Below are positions 11,861 to 20,749 of a stretch of DNA of 64,000 bases, one piece after another. Within the stretch, counting starts at the first letter, position 1, and every line of letters starts with the position of its first letter. The stretch is taken from positions 372,001 through 436,000 of the forward strand of contig CAWFMC010000008.1 of assembly GCA_963816725.1 (NCBI GenBank), in the 5' to 3' direction. The translations under genes were made by a program, and so were the position numbers. The notes under the pieces are model-generated. The model saw nothing but the letters and a program-made list of their open reading frames with translations, did not search any database and was not told the DNA's origin. The stretch is from CAVSUB01 sp963816725. Its GTDB lineage: Bacteria; Acidobacteriota; Vicinamibacteria; Vicinamibacterales; 2-12-FULL-66-21.

Positions 11861-12811
11861 ATGGCTGTCGACCTGCGTCCCCTCACCCTCGGCGAGCTCC
11901 TGGACCGCTCATTCAGCCTCTATCGCGCCCACCTGCCGAAGTTCGTGGTGCTGATGCTGCCCTTTGCGTTCGTGAATGCGCTGCTGTCAGTCGTGCTGAC
12001 GGTCATCCGCACGGCAGCGAGCTCCGGCGGCGCAGCGCCCGAAATCATGACCGGTGTGGCCGTTCCCCTGGCGCTCATGCCGGTGCTCTTCGTCACCCTC
12101 ATCATCGTGCAGGTGATTGGATTCGCCGTGGTGACCTCGTCTGCGTCGTCCGCCTACGTCGGCGAACCAGCCACGGTGCGGACGGTGATCGAGACTGTTC
12201 GCCCGGAGCTGGGCAGCGTCATTTGGCTCGCTGTGCTGGTCGGGATGCGGTTGGGAGCCCTGTTCGGTGTGGGAATGTTGGGTGTCTTCGGATTCATCGC
12301 GCTGGCCCGCGCTACCATCGGCTCTCTCGGTGTGATCGGTCCGGCGTTGGGCGGGGCGGCCGCGCTCGGTCTGCTGGCCCTCACGATGATCGCCGTCACC
12401 TTCGTGGCGCTTCGCTACTCCCTCGCGATTGCGGCGTGGGTCAACGAGTCGCTGAAAGCGTCCGAGGCGCTGGCGCGAAGCGTCGTCCTGGTTGAAGGCC
12501 AGATGGGCCGGGCGTTCGTCATCGTGGTCTTCGGCGTGGTCATCTCGCAGATTGCCGGCCTGTTGTTGCAGGGGCCATTTCTCATCGCGATGATCGCCGC
12601 CGGTCCTGACACGGCGCTCGGCTACGGAGCGGCGATCGTCGGGGCGCTCGCCGCGTCGCTGGCGAGCGCGGTGGCCCAGCCGCTGACGACGGTGGCGCTC
12701 GTCGTCTTGTACTTCGACGCCCGCGCGCGTCATGAGGGCTACGACCTCGAGCTGATGATCGACGCGATCGATCCTGCCGGCCCGGCATCGGTGATTGCGG
12801 TGGCGGAGTGA
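11861..12811 (+). CDS. Multi-pass membrane protein, glycerophosphodiesterase-membrane-domain-like
   Basis: 316 residues. The ATG at 11861 (MAVDLRPLTLGELLDRSFSLYRAH) is chosen because this opening is the conserved N-terminus of the family; an ATG at 11813 adds unconserved sequence. The LRPLTLGELLDRSF motif precedes about six hydrophobic segments (for example FVVLMLPFAFVNALLSVVL, VPLALMPVLFVTLIIVQVIGF). The role is unknown. It heads a co-directional run with DUF4129, DUF4350, MoxR and DUF58 genes, and its stop overlaps the next start (GTGA). Confidence 0.8.
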   Translation: MAVDLRPLTLGELLDRSFSLYRAHLPKFVVLMLPFAFVNALLSVVLTVIRTAASSGGAAPEIMTGVAVPLALMPVLFVTLIIVQVIGFAVVTSSASSAYVGEPATVRTVIETVRPELGSVIWLAVLVGMRLGALFGVGMLGVFGFIALARATIGSLGVIGPALGGAAALGLLALTMIAVTFVALRYSLAIAAWVNESLKASEALARSVVLVEGQMGRAFVIVVFGVVISQIAGLLLQGPFLIAMIAAGPDTALGYGAAIVGALAASLASAVAQPLTTVALVVLYFDARARHEGYDLELMIDAIDPAGPASVIAVAE

Positions 12812-13776
12812 GGCGTCGCGCCGCGGGCCTTCTGCTGCTCGCGACGCTGCTCTGCGTCCCCTGTGCGCGAGCGCAGAGTGTTGCTCCGGCGAGCGCTACG
12901 ACGCTGGATCTCCAGACGTTCATCGCGAAGCTCGATGACATCGAGACGATCATCGACAGCTCGGCCCCGGTACGTGATGTCCTGGTCGCGATGCCGAGCG
13001 TGATTCGCGTCGAGCACGGTGATCAGCGCTTCGAGGTCTCGCTGGAACCGCTCGCAGCCTACCTGGCCTCGGACCCCTCGCAGGCGACCTACCATTTGCA
13101 AGTTGCGCGACGGCAGGTGCACGCGATCCGCGAGCAGGCGGCCGCTCTCCTTGCGGCGCCCGTCACTTCGGACAGCGCCGGCCTTCAGCCCCGGCTGCGA
13201 TCGATCCTCGACCGGCGTGAGTACACGAGGCTCCGCGAGACCAGCTGGTGGGCTGCGCTGCGTCAACGGATCGGCGAATGGCTCATGTCCTGGTTCGACC
13301 GGCTGGGTGGGGATCGTCTCGACACCGGAATCCTCGGCACGGTGCTCGTGTGGAGCGTGCTGACAGCGGTGATCGTCGCCTTGGTGATCGTGTATCGCCG
13401 AACGGGCGCGCGCCCTGCGCACACCGCCTTGCGGGACGACGCCGCATTCACGACGGCGGCTCGCGCCTGGGGCCTTCGAGCGCTCGCGGCAGCCCGCGCG
13501 GGCAACGCCGCAGAAGCCGTTCGAGCCGGATACCAGGCCGCGATCGTTCAGTTTTCAGAGCGGGGCCTCTGGCGGCTGGACGACGCCAGGACGGCGCGTG
13601 AGTATCTGGATCTGCTCGGGCCCGGCGAGGCGATGCGGCCGACCTTCGCCGACATTGCCGCGCAGTTCGAGCGCGTGTTCTACGGCCACCGCTCCCTCAG
13701 CGCCGCCGACCTGGCGTGCTTTGTCCGCGATCTCGAGACCCTTGGATGCGTACCGGCCCAGCAACCCTCGATTTGA
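12808..13776 (+). CDS. DUF4129 domain protein, membrane anchored
   Basis: 322 residues. It has an N-terminal signal peptide (AAGLLLLATLLCVPCARA, about 5-22), an extracytoplasmic helical part, one membrane segment (ILGTVLVWSVLTAVIVALVIV, about 175-195) and a cytoplasmic DUF4129 domain at about 215-315. The domain has the pattern AARAGNAAEAVRAGYQAAI, FSERGLWRLDDARTAREYL and FERVFYG. DUF4129 proteins usually neighbour MoxR, DUF58 or transglutaminase genes; their function is not established. The GTG at 12808 overlaps the previous stop. Confidence 0.85.
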   Translation: MRRRAAGLLLLATLLCVPCARAQSVAPASATTLDLQTFIAKLDDIETIIDSSAPVRDVLVAMPSVIRVEHGDQRFEVSLEPLAAYLASDPSQATYHLQVARRQVHAIREQAAALLAAPVTSDSAGLQPRLRSILDRREYTRLRETSWWAALRQRIGEWLMSWFDRLGGDRLDTGILGTVLVWSVLTAVIVALVIVYRRTGARPAHTALRDDAAFTTAARAWGLRALAAARAGNAAEAVRAGYQAAIVQFSERGLWRLDDARTAREYLDLLGPGEAMRPTFADIAAQFERVFYGHRSLSAADLACFVRDLETLGCVPAQQPSI

Positions 13777-14933
13777 AGGTGATCGCCGGGAGCGTGACGC
13801 TGCTTCTGAGCCTGGCAGCGCTCACCGTGGCCGTGGTCCCGCCATCCGCACCGGGCGCCAGCGGCTCCAGCTTCGACGCGAGTCCTGACGGTACGAAGGC
13901 GGCCTTCGAGCTGCTCAGCGCAGCGGGCTGGCAGACCACGCGTTCAATCGAGCCGTTGACGGCACTACGTGCCAACCCGGCCAGAACGGTGCTGGTCCTC
14001 GCGGATCCACGGAGCCGGCCATCGGCGCAGGACCGCCTGGCCCTGGCGCGATTCATGGGTGCCGGCGGCATCGTCCTGGCCGCAGGGACATCCAGCATCG
14101 CGTTCCTGCCTGGAATGACCCCTCCAGAGAACGCGCTGTCAACGCGCAGTGCGCCGCTGGACTTCGTCCCTGCTGCGCCGACCGCGCTCGCGCGTGGCGT
14201 GCGTTCGGTGCGCATGCCGTTGCCGGTCCGAGCCGTGCACGCCAACCCGGCGACGTGGGTCACGGCGTTCGCGTCGGACGGGGACGCGGGCGTGATGATC
14301 AGTCGCGGCGGCGCCGCCGACTCGGTCTGGCTGGCGTCGGCGTATCCGCTCTCGAATGCCGGCATCGCCGAGGGTGGCCACCTGCAGCTGCTGCTGAACG
14401 TGCTCGGTCCACCAGGGCAGCGCGCGATCGTCTGGGACGAGCACTATCACGGGTTCGCCCGGACGTTCTGGTCCTACGTCGCGGGCACGCCGGTCGCCTG
14501 GGGATTGGCGCAGGCCGGCCTCATCGCGTTGCTCATATTGTTCACCGCGGCCCGGCGACTGGGACCGATCAGGCCACGTTACGTCATTCCACGCACGTCC
14601 CCGCTCGAGTTCGTCGAGACCATGGGGGGACTCTACGGACGTGCGCGTGCGGCCGGAGCCGCGGTCGCCACGGCACGATCGCATGCCCGGCGGCGGCTCG
14701 CCGCCGCGGCAGGCGTGTCGGCAGTGACCACCGACGAGGCGCTCGTCGGCGCCCTGCAGCGCCGTTTCGGCCTCGATGCGATGCAGACTCGATCGACGCT
14801 CGAGGAGAGTACGGGTTCGGTCACTGAAGGGGAGGCGTTGGGGCGCGTGGCTGCTCTGCAGCGACTCGTGCACCAGGTCACCGTACCGCAGCGTACCGCC
14901 GGCAGGCCGGTGGACGCAGGCGCGTCACGTTAG
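13746..14933 (+). CDS. DUF4350 domain protein
   Basis: 395 residues. The ATG at 13746 overlaps the DUF4129 gene by 31 bases; a start at 13716 is also possible. An N-terminal membrane anchor (VIAGSVTLLLSLAALTVAVV) is followed by the DUF4350 core. Its features are GTKAAFELLSAAGW, RTVLVLADPRSRPS and a glutamine-amidotransferase-like flavodoxin fold region ALARFMGAGGIVLAAG. A second membrane segment (GLAQAGLIALLILFTAA, about 260-277) precedes a cytoplasmic tail. The conserved RPRYVIPRTSPLEFVETMGGLY follows the second segment, as in the family. It is probably part of the MoxR/DUF58 membrane module. Confidence 0.8.
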   Translation: MRTGPATLDLKVIAGSVTLLLSLAALTVAVVPPSAPGASGSSFDASPDGTKAAFELLSAAGWQTTRSIEPLTALRANPARTVLVLADPRSRPSAQDRLALARFMGAGGIVLAAGTSSIAFLPGMTPPENALSTRSAPLDFVPAAPTALARGVRSVRMPLPVRAVHANPATWVTAFASDGDAGVMISRGGAADSVWLASAYPLSNAGIAEGGHLQLLLNVLGPPGQRAIVWDEHYHGFARTFWSYVAGTPVAWGLAQAGLIALLILFTAARRLGPIRPRYVIPRTSPLEFVETMGGLYGRARAAGAAVATARSHARRRLAAAAGVSAVTTDEALVGALQRRFGLDAMQTRSTLEESTGSVTEGEALGRVAALQRLVHQVTVPQRTAGRPVDAGASR

Positions 14934-14947
14934 CGCGGAGAGAGAGC

Positions 14948-15919
14948 ATGCCCGATTCATCCATGACCGGGGCGCTGGCGCCCGTCGCAGAGCAGGTGCG
15001 CCGCGATCTGGCCCGCACGATCGTCGGCCAGAGGCACGCGCTGGATCTGATGCTGGTTGCCGTGCTGTGCAACGGTCATGCGCTGATCGAAGGCGTTCCG
15101 GGCCTCGGCAAGACGCTCGCGGTGCGCACGCTGGCGCGCATCCTCCGCCTGCGCTTCCAGCGCGTGCAATGCACGCCGGATCTCATGCCGGCTGACATCA
15201 TCGGCGCGAACGTCTACAACCTCTCGACGAGTGCGTTCACGCTCCACCACGGGCCGATCTTCGCGGACATCCTGGTCGTCGACGAGATCAACCGGATGCC
15301 GCCGCGCACGCAGGCGGCGCTGCTGGAAGCGATGGAAGAGCGGCAGGTCACGATCGACGGCGTCAGCCACCCTCTCTCCGGGCAGTTCGCTGTCTTCGCC
15401 ACACAGAACCCGGTGGAGTTCGAAGGCACATATCCGCTGCCCGAAGCGGAGCTCGATCGCTTCCTGCTCAAGATTCGACTCGACTATCCCGACGCGGCCG
15501 CTCAGGAGGAAGAGGCCATCCTGCTCCGGCACCACACCGGGTTCGATCCGCGGCAGGTCGACGCGCTCGATGTCGAGGCGCTGGATGCCGGCCAGCTCGC
15601 CGCCGCGCGCCGGCAGGTCTCGGCCGTCACGGTCGAACCGGCGCTGCTCGCCTATGTCGCGGCGATCGCGCGACGGACGCGTGAATGGCCGTCCGTGTCG
15701 CTCGGGATCAGCCCGCGCGGCTCGGTGCATCTGCTGCACGTCGCCAAGGCGCTGGCGGCGCTGTCAGGGCGCGATTACCTGGTGCCGGACGATGTGAAGC
15801 GCGCGGCGCCGGCGGTGTTCAGGCATCGCCTGATCCTGGAAGCGGCAGCAGAGCTCGACGCGGTGACACCGGATCAGGTCGTGGCCGACGTCCTTGCGGC
15901 TGTCGACGTTCCGAAATGA
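14948..15919 (+). CDS. MoxR-family AAA+ ATPase
   Basis: 323 residues. Walker A is in GVPGLGKTLAV (about 54-64) and Walker B in VDEINRMPPRTQAALLEAMEE (about 112). TQNPVEFEGTYPLPEAELDRF holds sensor 1 and the arginine region, and the C-terminal lid contains GISPRGSVHLLHVAKA. MoxR ATPases act as chaperones for von Willebrand-type or DUF58 partners, and DUF58 is the next gene with an ATGA overlap. GGAGAG lies just before the ATG. Confidence 0.93.
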   Translation: MPDSSMTGALAPVAEQVRRDLARTIVGQRHALDLMLVAVLCNGHALIEGVPGLGKTLAVRTLARILRLRFQRVQCTPDLMPADIIGANVYNLSTSAFTLHHGPIFADILVVDEINRMPPRTQAALLEAMEERQVTIDGVSHPLSGQFAVFATQNPVEFEGTYPLPEAELDRFLLKIRLDYPDAAAQEEEAILLRHHTGFDPRQVDALDVEALDAGQLAAARRQVSAVTVEPALLAYVAAIARRTREWPSVSLGISPRGSVHLLHVAKALAALSGRDYLVPDDVKRAAPAVFRHRLILEAAAELDAVTPDQVVADVLAAVDVPK

Positions 15920-17289
15920 CCGAGACCCGGCTCGCGCCGCCGCGGCGCGCCGCCCAGGTGCGGCCCTTTGGCCGCCTCCCGTTCGCCTTCGGCGCGACCA
16001 CTTTCTGGTTACTGGGGGCGGGACTGATCCTCCTGATTCCGGCATGGTTCGATCGACGCGCGCTCGCGGCGATGCTGGTGTGGGACATCGCCGTGCTGAC
16101 GATGGCGATGCTCGAACTGCGCGAGCTGCCGGCTCCTTCAGACCTCGTGCTCGAACGCCGATGGGCGGGCGTCCTCTCACTTGGTGAGCCGTCGACCGTG
16201 ACGATCGCGCTGACGCTTCGGTCGCGGCGATGGCTGGGACCCGTGGAGGTGGCCGACCATTCCTCGCCGACCATGCGCGAAGTTGTGGCCGTACTGGTGC
16301 TGACACCTGGTCAGACAGCAGAGGCGATCTATGAAGTGCGGCCGCGCGAGCGGGGCAATGTCGCCGCTGGTGTCGCGACGATCCGCTGGCAGGGCCCGCG
16401 GCGGCTGGCCGAGCGGCGCGGCATCGCCGCACTCGATCAGGTTGTCCGCGTCTATCCGGCTCGCGAGGAAGGACGCCGCGAGTCGTTGTATCTGATTCGC
16501 AGCCGTCAGATCGCGCTGGAGAAGCGCCGCGCGAAGCACTCGGGTGCCGGACGCGATTTCGAGAGCCTCCGCGACCACCAATCGGGTGACGAGACGCGCG
16601 ACATCTGCTGGAGTGCCGCCGCCCGCCGCGGCCGCCTGGTGACCAAGGTCTATCAGCCGGAACGCAGCCAGGCCGTGTGGCTCCTTGTGGACGCCGGCCG
16701 GTTAGCGCGGGCCCGGACGGGCTCGCAGACCATGCTCGATCGTGCCGTAACCGGCGCGCTGACGCTCGCCCAGGTCGCGATCGCTGCCGGTGACAAGGTC
16801 GGTCTCATCGCCTACGGCCGCGGCATCCAGCACCGGCTGGCCCCGTCGCGCGGCGGCGCCCATCTCCGGCGATTGCTCGAGGCGCTCGCGGACGTGCAAG
16901 CGGAAGCAGTCGAGGCATCGCACGCCCGGGCGGCCGGCGAGCTGTTCCGCTTGCAGCGGCGTCGCGCGCTCGTGATCTGGCTCACCGAGATCGCCGAAAC
17001 AGCCAGCACGCCTGAGGTCATCGAGCAGAGCGCGGCGATGCTCCCGCGGCACGTGGTCTTGTTTGCCGTCCCTCGCCACGTCGACCTGCTGTCCACCGCA
17101 TCGGCGGTCCCCGAATCGCCTCAGGACATGTACCGGACGGTCGCCGCACAGGAAACGCTGGACCGCCGCGAGACGCTGCTGGCGGGCCTCCGTCGCAAGG
17201 GCGCCTTGGTACTCGAGGCGACGCCTGCGGAGTTGGGCGGGGGACTGGTCGATCGGTACCTCGAAGTGAAGGAGCGCGGCCTGTTCTAG
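15916..17289 (+). CDS. DUF58 domain protein (MoxR partner)
   Basis: 457 residues from the ATG at 15916, which overlaps the moxR stop; a longer frame from 15685 would run through moxR and is rejected. Two hydrophobic segments near residues 25-65 anchor it in the membrane. The DUF58 block is at about 195-240 (RRAKHSGAGRDFESLRDH, GDETRDICWSAAARRG, KVYQPERSQAVWLLVDAGR), leading into a von Willebrand A-like fold. Its function with MoxR is likely assembly or activation of an envelope complex, but the client is unknown. It converges with the spoIIM-like gene. Confidence 0.9.
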   Translation: MTETRLAPPRRAAQVRPFGRLPFAFGATTFWLLGAGLILLIPAWFDRRALAAMLVWDIAVLTMAMLELRELPAPSDLVLERRWAGVLSLGEPSTVTIALTLRSRRWLGPVEVADHSSPTMREVVAVLVLTPGQTAEAIYEVRPRERGNVAAGVATIRWQGPRRLAERRGIAALDQVVRVYPAREEGRRESLYLIRSRQIALEKRRAKHSGAGRDFESLRDHQSGDETRDICWSAAARRGRLVTKVYQPERSQAVWLLVDAGRLARARTGSQTMLDRAVTGALTLAQVAIAAGDKVGLIAYGRGIQHRLAPSRGGAHLRRLLEALADVQAEAVEASHARAAGELFRLQRRRALVIWLTEIAETASTPEVIEQSAAMLPRHVVLFAVPRHVDLLSTASAVPESPQDMYRTVAAQETLDRRETLLAGLRRKGALVLEATPAELGGGLVDRYLEVKERGLF

Positions 17290-17324
17290 TGCTGTGGCGC
17301 CGCGCCGGTGCCTGACGCGACACG

Positions 17325-18305
17325 CTACCAATCCGTCGGCGACGACTCGCCGGGAGACGCGCGTCCGCTCAGTAGGTACATCCCAAGCAGCGTCAGTATT
17401 CCCGCGCCGGTGACGAGTTTCAGGATCGGCGGCAGCGCGCCGGGAGAAATAAACCCTTCGATCAGCCCGGCGATCACGAGCAACGGAAATGCCGCGAGCA
17501 TCAGCTGTGTCGCGGTGCCGGCAGCGACGGTCAGGGATTCCCGGCGGGGGAGCGGCCCTGGTAACACCAGCCCGCTGGCGAGCAGCAGGCCCGCGCCACC
17601 CGCGATGAAGATGGCCGGAAGCTCCAGGGCGCCGTGCGGGGCGACAAAGCTCCAGAGCGACAAGCCGAGCCCCGCCCGCTGACACGCGACTCCAACCACA
17701 CCGATCATGATGCCGTTGAAGAGCATGAAATAGATCGGACCGATGATCGTCATGCCGGTCGCGAACGCGGCGAGGGCGACGCTCAGGTTGTTGGTCATGA
17801 TGCCGGCAGACGCCAGCGGCTTCACCGCGAGGATCGAATGGGTCCACATCTCGCCGCGCGAGATCGTGTCGATCATCTCGCCGCCCAGCACGAACCGCGC
17901 AAAGCCGGGATCGGCCAGCGTCAGCACCGCACCGGCCAGGCCGCCGACGGCGAACAACGCCGCCGCCGCAGCACTGTAGCGCCACGTCCGGCGGAAGGTC
18001 GCCGGAATCGTGCGGATGATGAACGCGGCGAACGTCCCGGCCCGGGCACGGGGTGCGGCGTAAACGAGATTGTGAGCGGAGCCGAGCAGGCGGTTCAGAT
18101 ACACGCTGAGGTGCGCCGCATCCTGATGCTCACGGACGGTGGCAAGATCCGCCGCGGTCTGCCGATACAATAGCGCCAGCTCGCGCAGCTCGTCGTGTGT
18201 GAAGCCGCTGGTCCCGTGCCGCCCTTGCGTCACCAGGATTTCGAGCCGGTCCCAGAATGGCTGGCGCCTGTCGAGCCAGCGGGAGGAGAGCCCGGGTGTC
18301 GACAC
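17325..18305 (-). CDS. SpoIIM (stage II sporulation protein M) family membrane protein
   Basis: 326 residues. The soluble N-terminal 100 residues have the family pattern RWLDRRQPFWDRLEIL and ELALLYRQTAADLA, and about six membrane segments follow. NNLSVALAAFATGMT, LWSFVAPHGALELPAIFIAGGAG and the C-terminal EGFISP are conserved. The name does not imply sporulation; this family is a frequent partner of MoxR/DUF58/RDD clusters in non-sporulating bacteria. The GTG at 18305 retains the conserved RWLDRR start and overlaps, divergently, the RDD gene start. Confidence 0.87.
   Translation of the reverse strand: MSTPGLSSRWLDRRQPFWDRLEILVTQGRHGTSGFTHDELRELALLYRQTAADLATVREHQDAAHLSVYLNRLLGSAHNLVYAAPRARAGTFAAFIIRTIPATFRRTWRYSAAAAALFAVGGLAGAVLTLADPGFARFVLGGEMIDTISRGEMWTHSILAVKPLASAGIMTNNLSVALAAFATGMTIIGPIYFMLFNGIMIGVVGVACQRAGLGLSLWSFVAPHGALELPAIFIAGGAGLLLASGLVLPGPLPRRESLTVAAGTATQLMLAAFPLLVIAGLIEGFISPGALPPILKLVTGAGILTLLGMYLLSGRASPGESSPTDW
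18296..18305. promoter_or_regulatory. 10-bp palindrome containing both divergent start codons
   Basis: GTGTCGACAC is self-complementary. Its plus strand holds the GTG start of the RDD gene (18296) and its minus strand the GTG start of the spoIIM-like gene (18305). Both proteins therefore begin Met-Ser-Thr. Each gene's promoter and ribosome binding site must lie inside the other coding sequence. Confidence 0.7.
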
Positions 18306-19033
18306 GCGAGCAGCTTACCATCGACACTCCTGAGCAGATTGCGCTCGAGTACCCGCTCGCCGGAGCAGGCAGCCGCTTCCTGGCGCTGGCGATCGATTCC
18401 CTGCTGCAGGCCGGCGCGTTCATCGCACTGAGCGCGGTCGCCCTCGCGCTCGTCGCGGTAAGTCGCACGGTCATGCCGGCGTTCGGCACGTGGCTGGTCG
18501 CGCTGATGATCCTGAGCGCGTTCGTGCTGTACTACGGATACTTCGCTCTGTTCGAGGCCTTGTGGGCTGGACAGACTCCCGGTAAGCGCGTGATCGGAAT
18601 CCGCGTCATCGTCGCTGCCGGCCGGCCGCTCAGTGGCCTCGACGCGGTCCTGCGTAATGTGCTGCGCATCATCGACCAGCTGCCGGGGATGTATGCCGTC
18701 GGGCTGCTGGCGATCTTCCTGACCGAGCGCAACCAGCGGCTCGGGGATCTGGCCGCCGGGACGGTGGTGATTCACGATCGCCCGATCGCACGGCCGGTGG
18801 CTCCGCGGAGTCCGAGCGGGCGCCGCTACGGCGCGCGCCGGCTCACCGGCGAAGAGATCGCGGTCGTCGATGCGTATCTGGCGCGGCGATCCGCGCTCGA
18901 TCCTGAAGTGCGGCTGCGAACCGGACGGCGGCTCGCGCTGGTGATCGGCACGCGGCTGGGCGTGACGATCAGTCACGACGACAACGAAGACGTGTTGCTG
19001 GAGGAGATTGCCGGTGAATATCGATCAGGGTGA
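18296..19033 (+). CDS. RDD-family membrane protein
   Basis: 245 residues from the GTG at 18296, which has a strong GGGAGGAGAG at 18281-18290. The opening STREQLTIDTPEQIALEYPLA is usual for cluster-associated RDD proteins. The RDD domain spans about 18-160 with three membrane segments. Features are AGSRFLALAIDSLLQ (R..D pattern), WAGQTPGKRVIGIRV and TERNQRLGDLAAGTVVI. A cytoplasmic charged C-terminus of about 80 residues follows. The function is unknown; it is part of the MoxR/DUF58/SpoIIM group. Confidence 0.88.
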   Translation: MSTREQLTIDTPEQIALEYPLAGAGSRFLALAIDSLLQAGAFIALSAVALALVAVSRTVMPAFGTWLVALMILSAFVLYYGYFALFEALWAGQTPGKRVIGIRVIVAAGRPLSGLDAVLRNVLRIIDQLPGMYAVGLLAIFLTERNQRLGDLAAGTVVIHDRPIARPVAPRSPSGRRYGARRLTGEEIAVVDAYLARRSALDPEVRLRTGRRLALVIGTRLGVTISHDDNEDVLLEEIAGEYRSG

Positions 19034-19039
19034 GCGTGG

Positions 19040-19640
19040 ATGACGCCTGGACTCCTGGTGGCGTTCGAGGGGCTGGATCAAAGCGGCAAGCAGACGCAGG
19101 CGGAAGCGCTGATGCGCCATTTCCGGGAGGCCGGTCAGCCCTGCCGGCTGCTGTCATTCCCGGACTATGCCACACCCATCGGCGCCGAGATCGGGCGGGG
19201 TCTGCACGGCGAGCGCGAGTACGGCGCCGACGTGATGCAGCTCCTCTACGTCGCCAATCGGCATGAGAAGAGGCCGGAGATCGTCAGCGCGCTGAACGAC
19301 GGAGTGGCGATCGTCTGCGATCGCTACATCGCCTCGAGCATCGCCTACGGCGAGGCGCACGGGCTCGACGCGGCGTGGCTCGACGAGATCCAGCGCTTCC
19401 TGCCGCGCGCCGGATCTGTGCCTCCTGCTCGACATCGCGCCCGAAACGGCTGCGGCCCGGAAAAAGACGGGACGCGATCGCTACGAGAGCGATCTGGCGC
19501 TGCTGTCGCGGGTGCGACAGAGCTACCACCGGCAGGCGGCGGCATCCAACCACTGGATAGTCCTCGATGCCGATCGTCCGCGCGAGGCCGTGCAGGCCGA
19601 CGTCGTCACGGCACTCGGCTCGCGACTCGCGCGACGGTAA
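19040..19640 (+). CDS. tmk: Thymidylate kinase, reading frame broken by one extra base
   Basis: Phosphorylates dTMP to dTDP. The first part is intact: P-loop FEGLDQSGKQTQ (8-19), DR-Y motif CDRYIASSIAYGEAHG, and QRFLPR. At 19402-19413 (GCCGCGCGCCGG) the frame changes. Removing one base continues as PDLCLLLDIAPE, then RKKTGRDRYES (the lid), SYHRQAA and a stop at 19638-19640. The corrected product is 199 residues, normal for the family. Uncorrected, the frame runs on to 19897 through the comF antisense strand. tmk is essential, so a sequence error is more likely than a true pseudogene. The 3' end overlaps the convergent comF by 35 bases. Confidence 0.88.
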
Positions 19641-20394
19641 GTGCCCGCACCTCCCGCGCCCCGGCAGCGCGCAGCACCGTGGCGCATGCCTCCAGCGTCG
19701 CCCCGGTGGTCGCCACATCGTCTGTCAGCAGGATCGAACGGCCGCTCACGGAGGCGCGCCGGCGCAGTGCAAAGGCGTTCCGCACGTTAGCATGGCGTTG
19801 CGCGGCTGGAAGGTCGGTTTGTGACGGCGTGCGGCGTGTTCGCCTGAGCGCGTTGCGCCACGGCAGGCCCAGAGCCCGCGCCAACGCCTCGGCCTGATTG
19901 AAGCCGCGCTGCCGCCGGCGCCGCCAGTGCAGCGGCACCGGCACGACCATGTCGATCCCGTCGAAGATCTCGCCCGGCGCGTCCGCCATCAGCGCGCCGA
20001 GTGGTCGCGCCAGCGATTGGCGCCGGCCGTACTTGAACGCGTGCAGAATCGCGCGCAGAGAGCCGTCGTACGGTCCGACGGCACGCGCCGCGGTAATCGA
20101 GGACGGCCGTCGCAGGCACCGCGGGCACAAGGACGATCGGGCCTCCCGGGCGCGCCAGGTCGCGAGCGGATCGCCGCACTGCGCGCAGAAGGGTGGACGG
20201 TTGAAGACGACGGCGCGCCAGCAGAGGGCGCAGACGGGACCGAGCGTCGGCCGCTCGAGGGGTCGGGCGCAGGCCGCGCAGGATGGCGCGATCAGGATCG
20301 CGACAAGGCTGTCCGCGACGCGGCGGAGGAGCGTGGGCTCAGGCGGACTTGTCGCTCGCCTCGGGCTCGTCGCTGACGTCGATCCGTTCAGCAT
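19606..20394 (-). CDS. comF: ComF-family phosphoribosyltransferase-like protein
   Basis: 262 residues. The N-terminal zinc-finger region has CXXC pairs CAAC, CALC, CAQC and CPRC (about 40-95). A phosphoribosyltransferase fold follows, with VPVPLHWRRRRQRGFNQAEALA and the PRPP loop ILLTDDVATTGATLEAC. ComF proteins are linked to natural transformation and DNA uptake, and dprA lies about 5 kb away. The ATG at 20394 overlaps rsfS by 56 bases, and no alternative start lies between it and the first CXXC. Confidence 0.87.
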   Translation of the reverse strand: MLNGSTSATSPRRATSPPEPTLLRRVADSLVAILIAPSCAACARPLERPTLGPVCALCWRAVVFNRPPFCAQCGDPLATWRAREARSSLCPRCLRRPSSITAARAVGPYDGSLRAILHAFKYGRRQSLARPLGALMADAPGEIFDGIDMVVPVPLHWRRRRQRGFNQAEALARALGLPWRNALRRTRRTPSQTDLPAAQRHANVRNAFALRRRASVSGRSILLTDDVATTGATLEACATVLRAAGAREVRALTVARVASRVP

Positions 20395-20749
20395 CGCCCC
20401 ACAGCCGTTCGAGCGAGTAGAACTCGCGGGTCTGCGGCGAGAACACGTGGACGATGAACGAGAAGTAGTCCATCAGGATCCACTCCGCGCGGTCGTAGCC
20501 TTCCACGTGAGCCGGGCGGACCTTGGCGGCCTTGAGCGCCTCTTCGACGGCATCGGCGATCGCCTTGACCTGGCGCTGGTTGTGTCCTGAGCACAGCACG
20601 AAGAAGTCGGTGAACGCCGGCGTGTGACGGAGGTCGAGCACGACGACATCGACCGCCTTCTTGTCGAGTGCGGCGCGGACCGCCTTCGCCACTTCGCCGG
20701 TCAGTCGTTTCCTGCTGCTGGTGGTCGTTCGTCGTTCAGTTTTGGCCAT
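20339..20749 (-). CDS. rsfS: Ribosomal silencing factor RsfS
   Basis: 136 residues. The ATG at 20749 gives MAKTERRTTTSSRKRLTGEV; a longer frame running to 21232 is the antisense reading of nadD and is not used. Family core: KAVDVVVLDLRHTPAFTDFFVLCSG, HNQRQVKAIADAVEEAL, HVEGYDRAEWILMDYFSFIVHVFSPQ and FYSLERLWGDA. RsfS binds ribosomal protein uL14 and blocks subunit joining in starvation. It overlaps nadD by 14 bases. Confidence 0.93.
   Translation of the reverse strand: MAKTERRTTTSSRKRLTGEVAKAVRAALDKKAVDVVVLDLRHTPAFTDFFVLCSGHNQRQVKAIADAVEEALKAAKVRPAHVEGYDRAEWILMDYFSFIVHVFSPQTREFYSLERLWGDAERIDVSDEPEASDKSA

Noticed and set aside
17325..18305. Evidence of sporulation from the SpoIIM-like gene
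   Set aside because: The family occurs widely in non-sporulating bacteria next to MoxR/DUF58/RDD genes; no other sporulation gene is visible.
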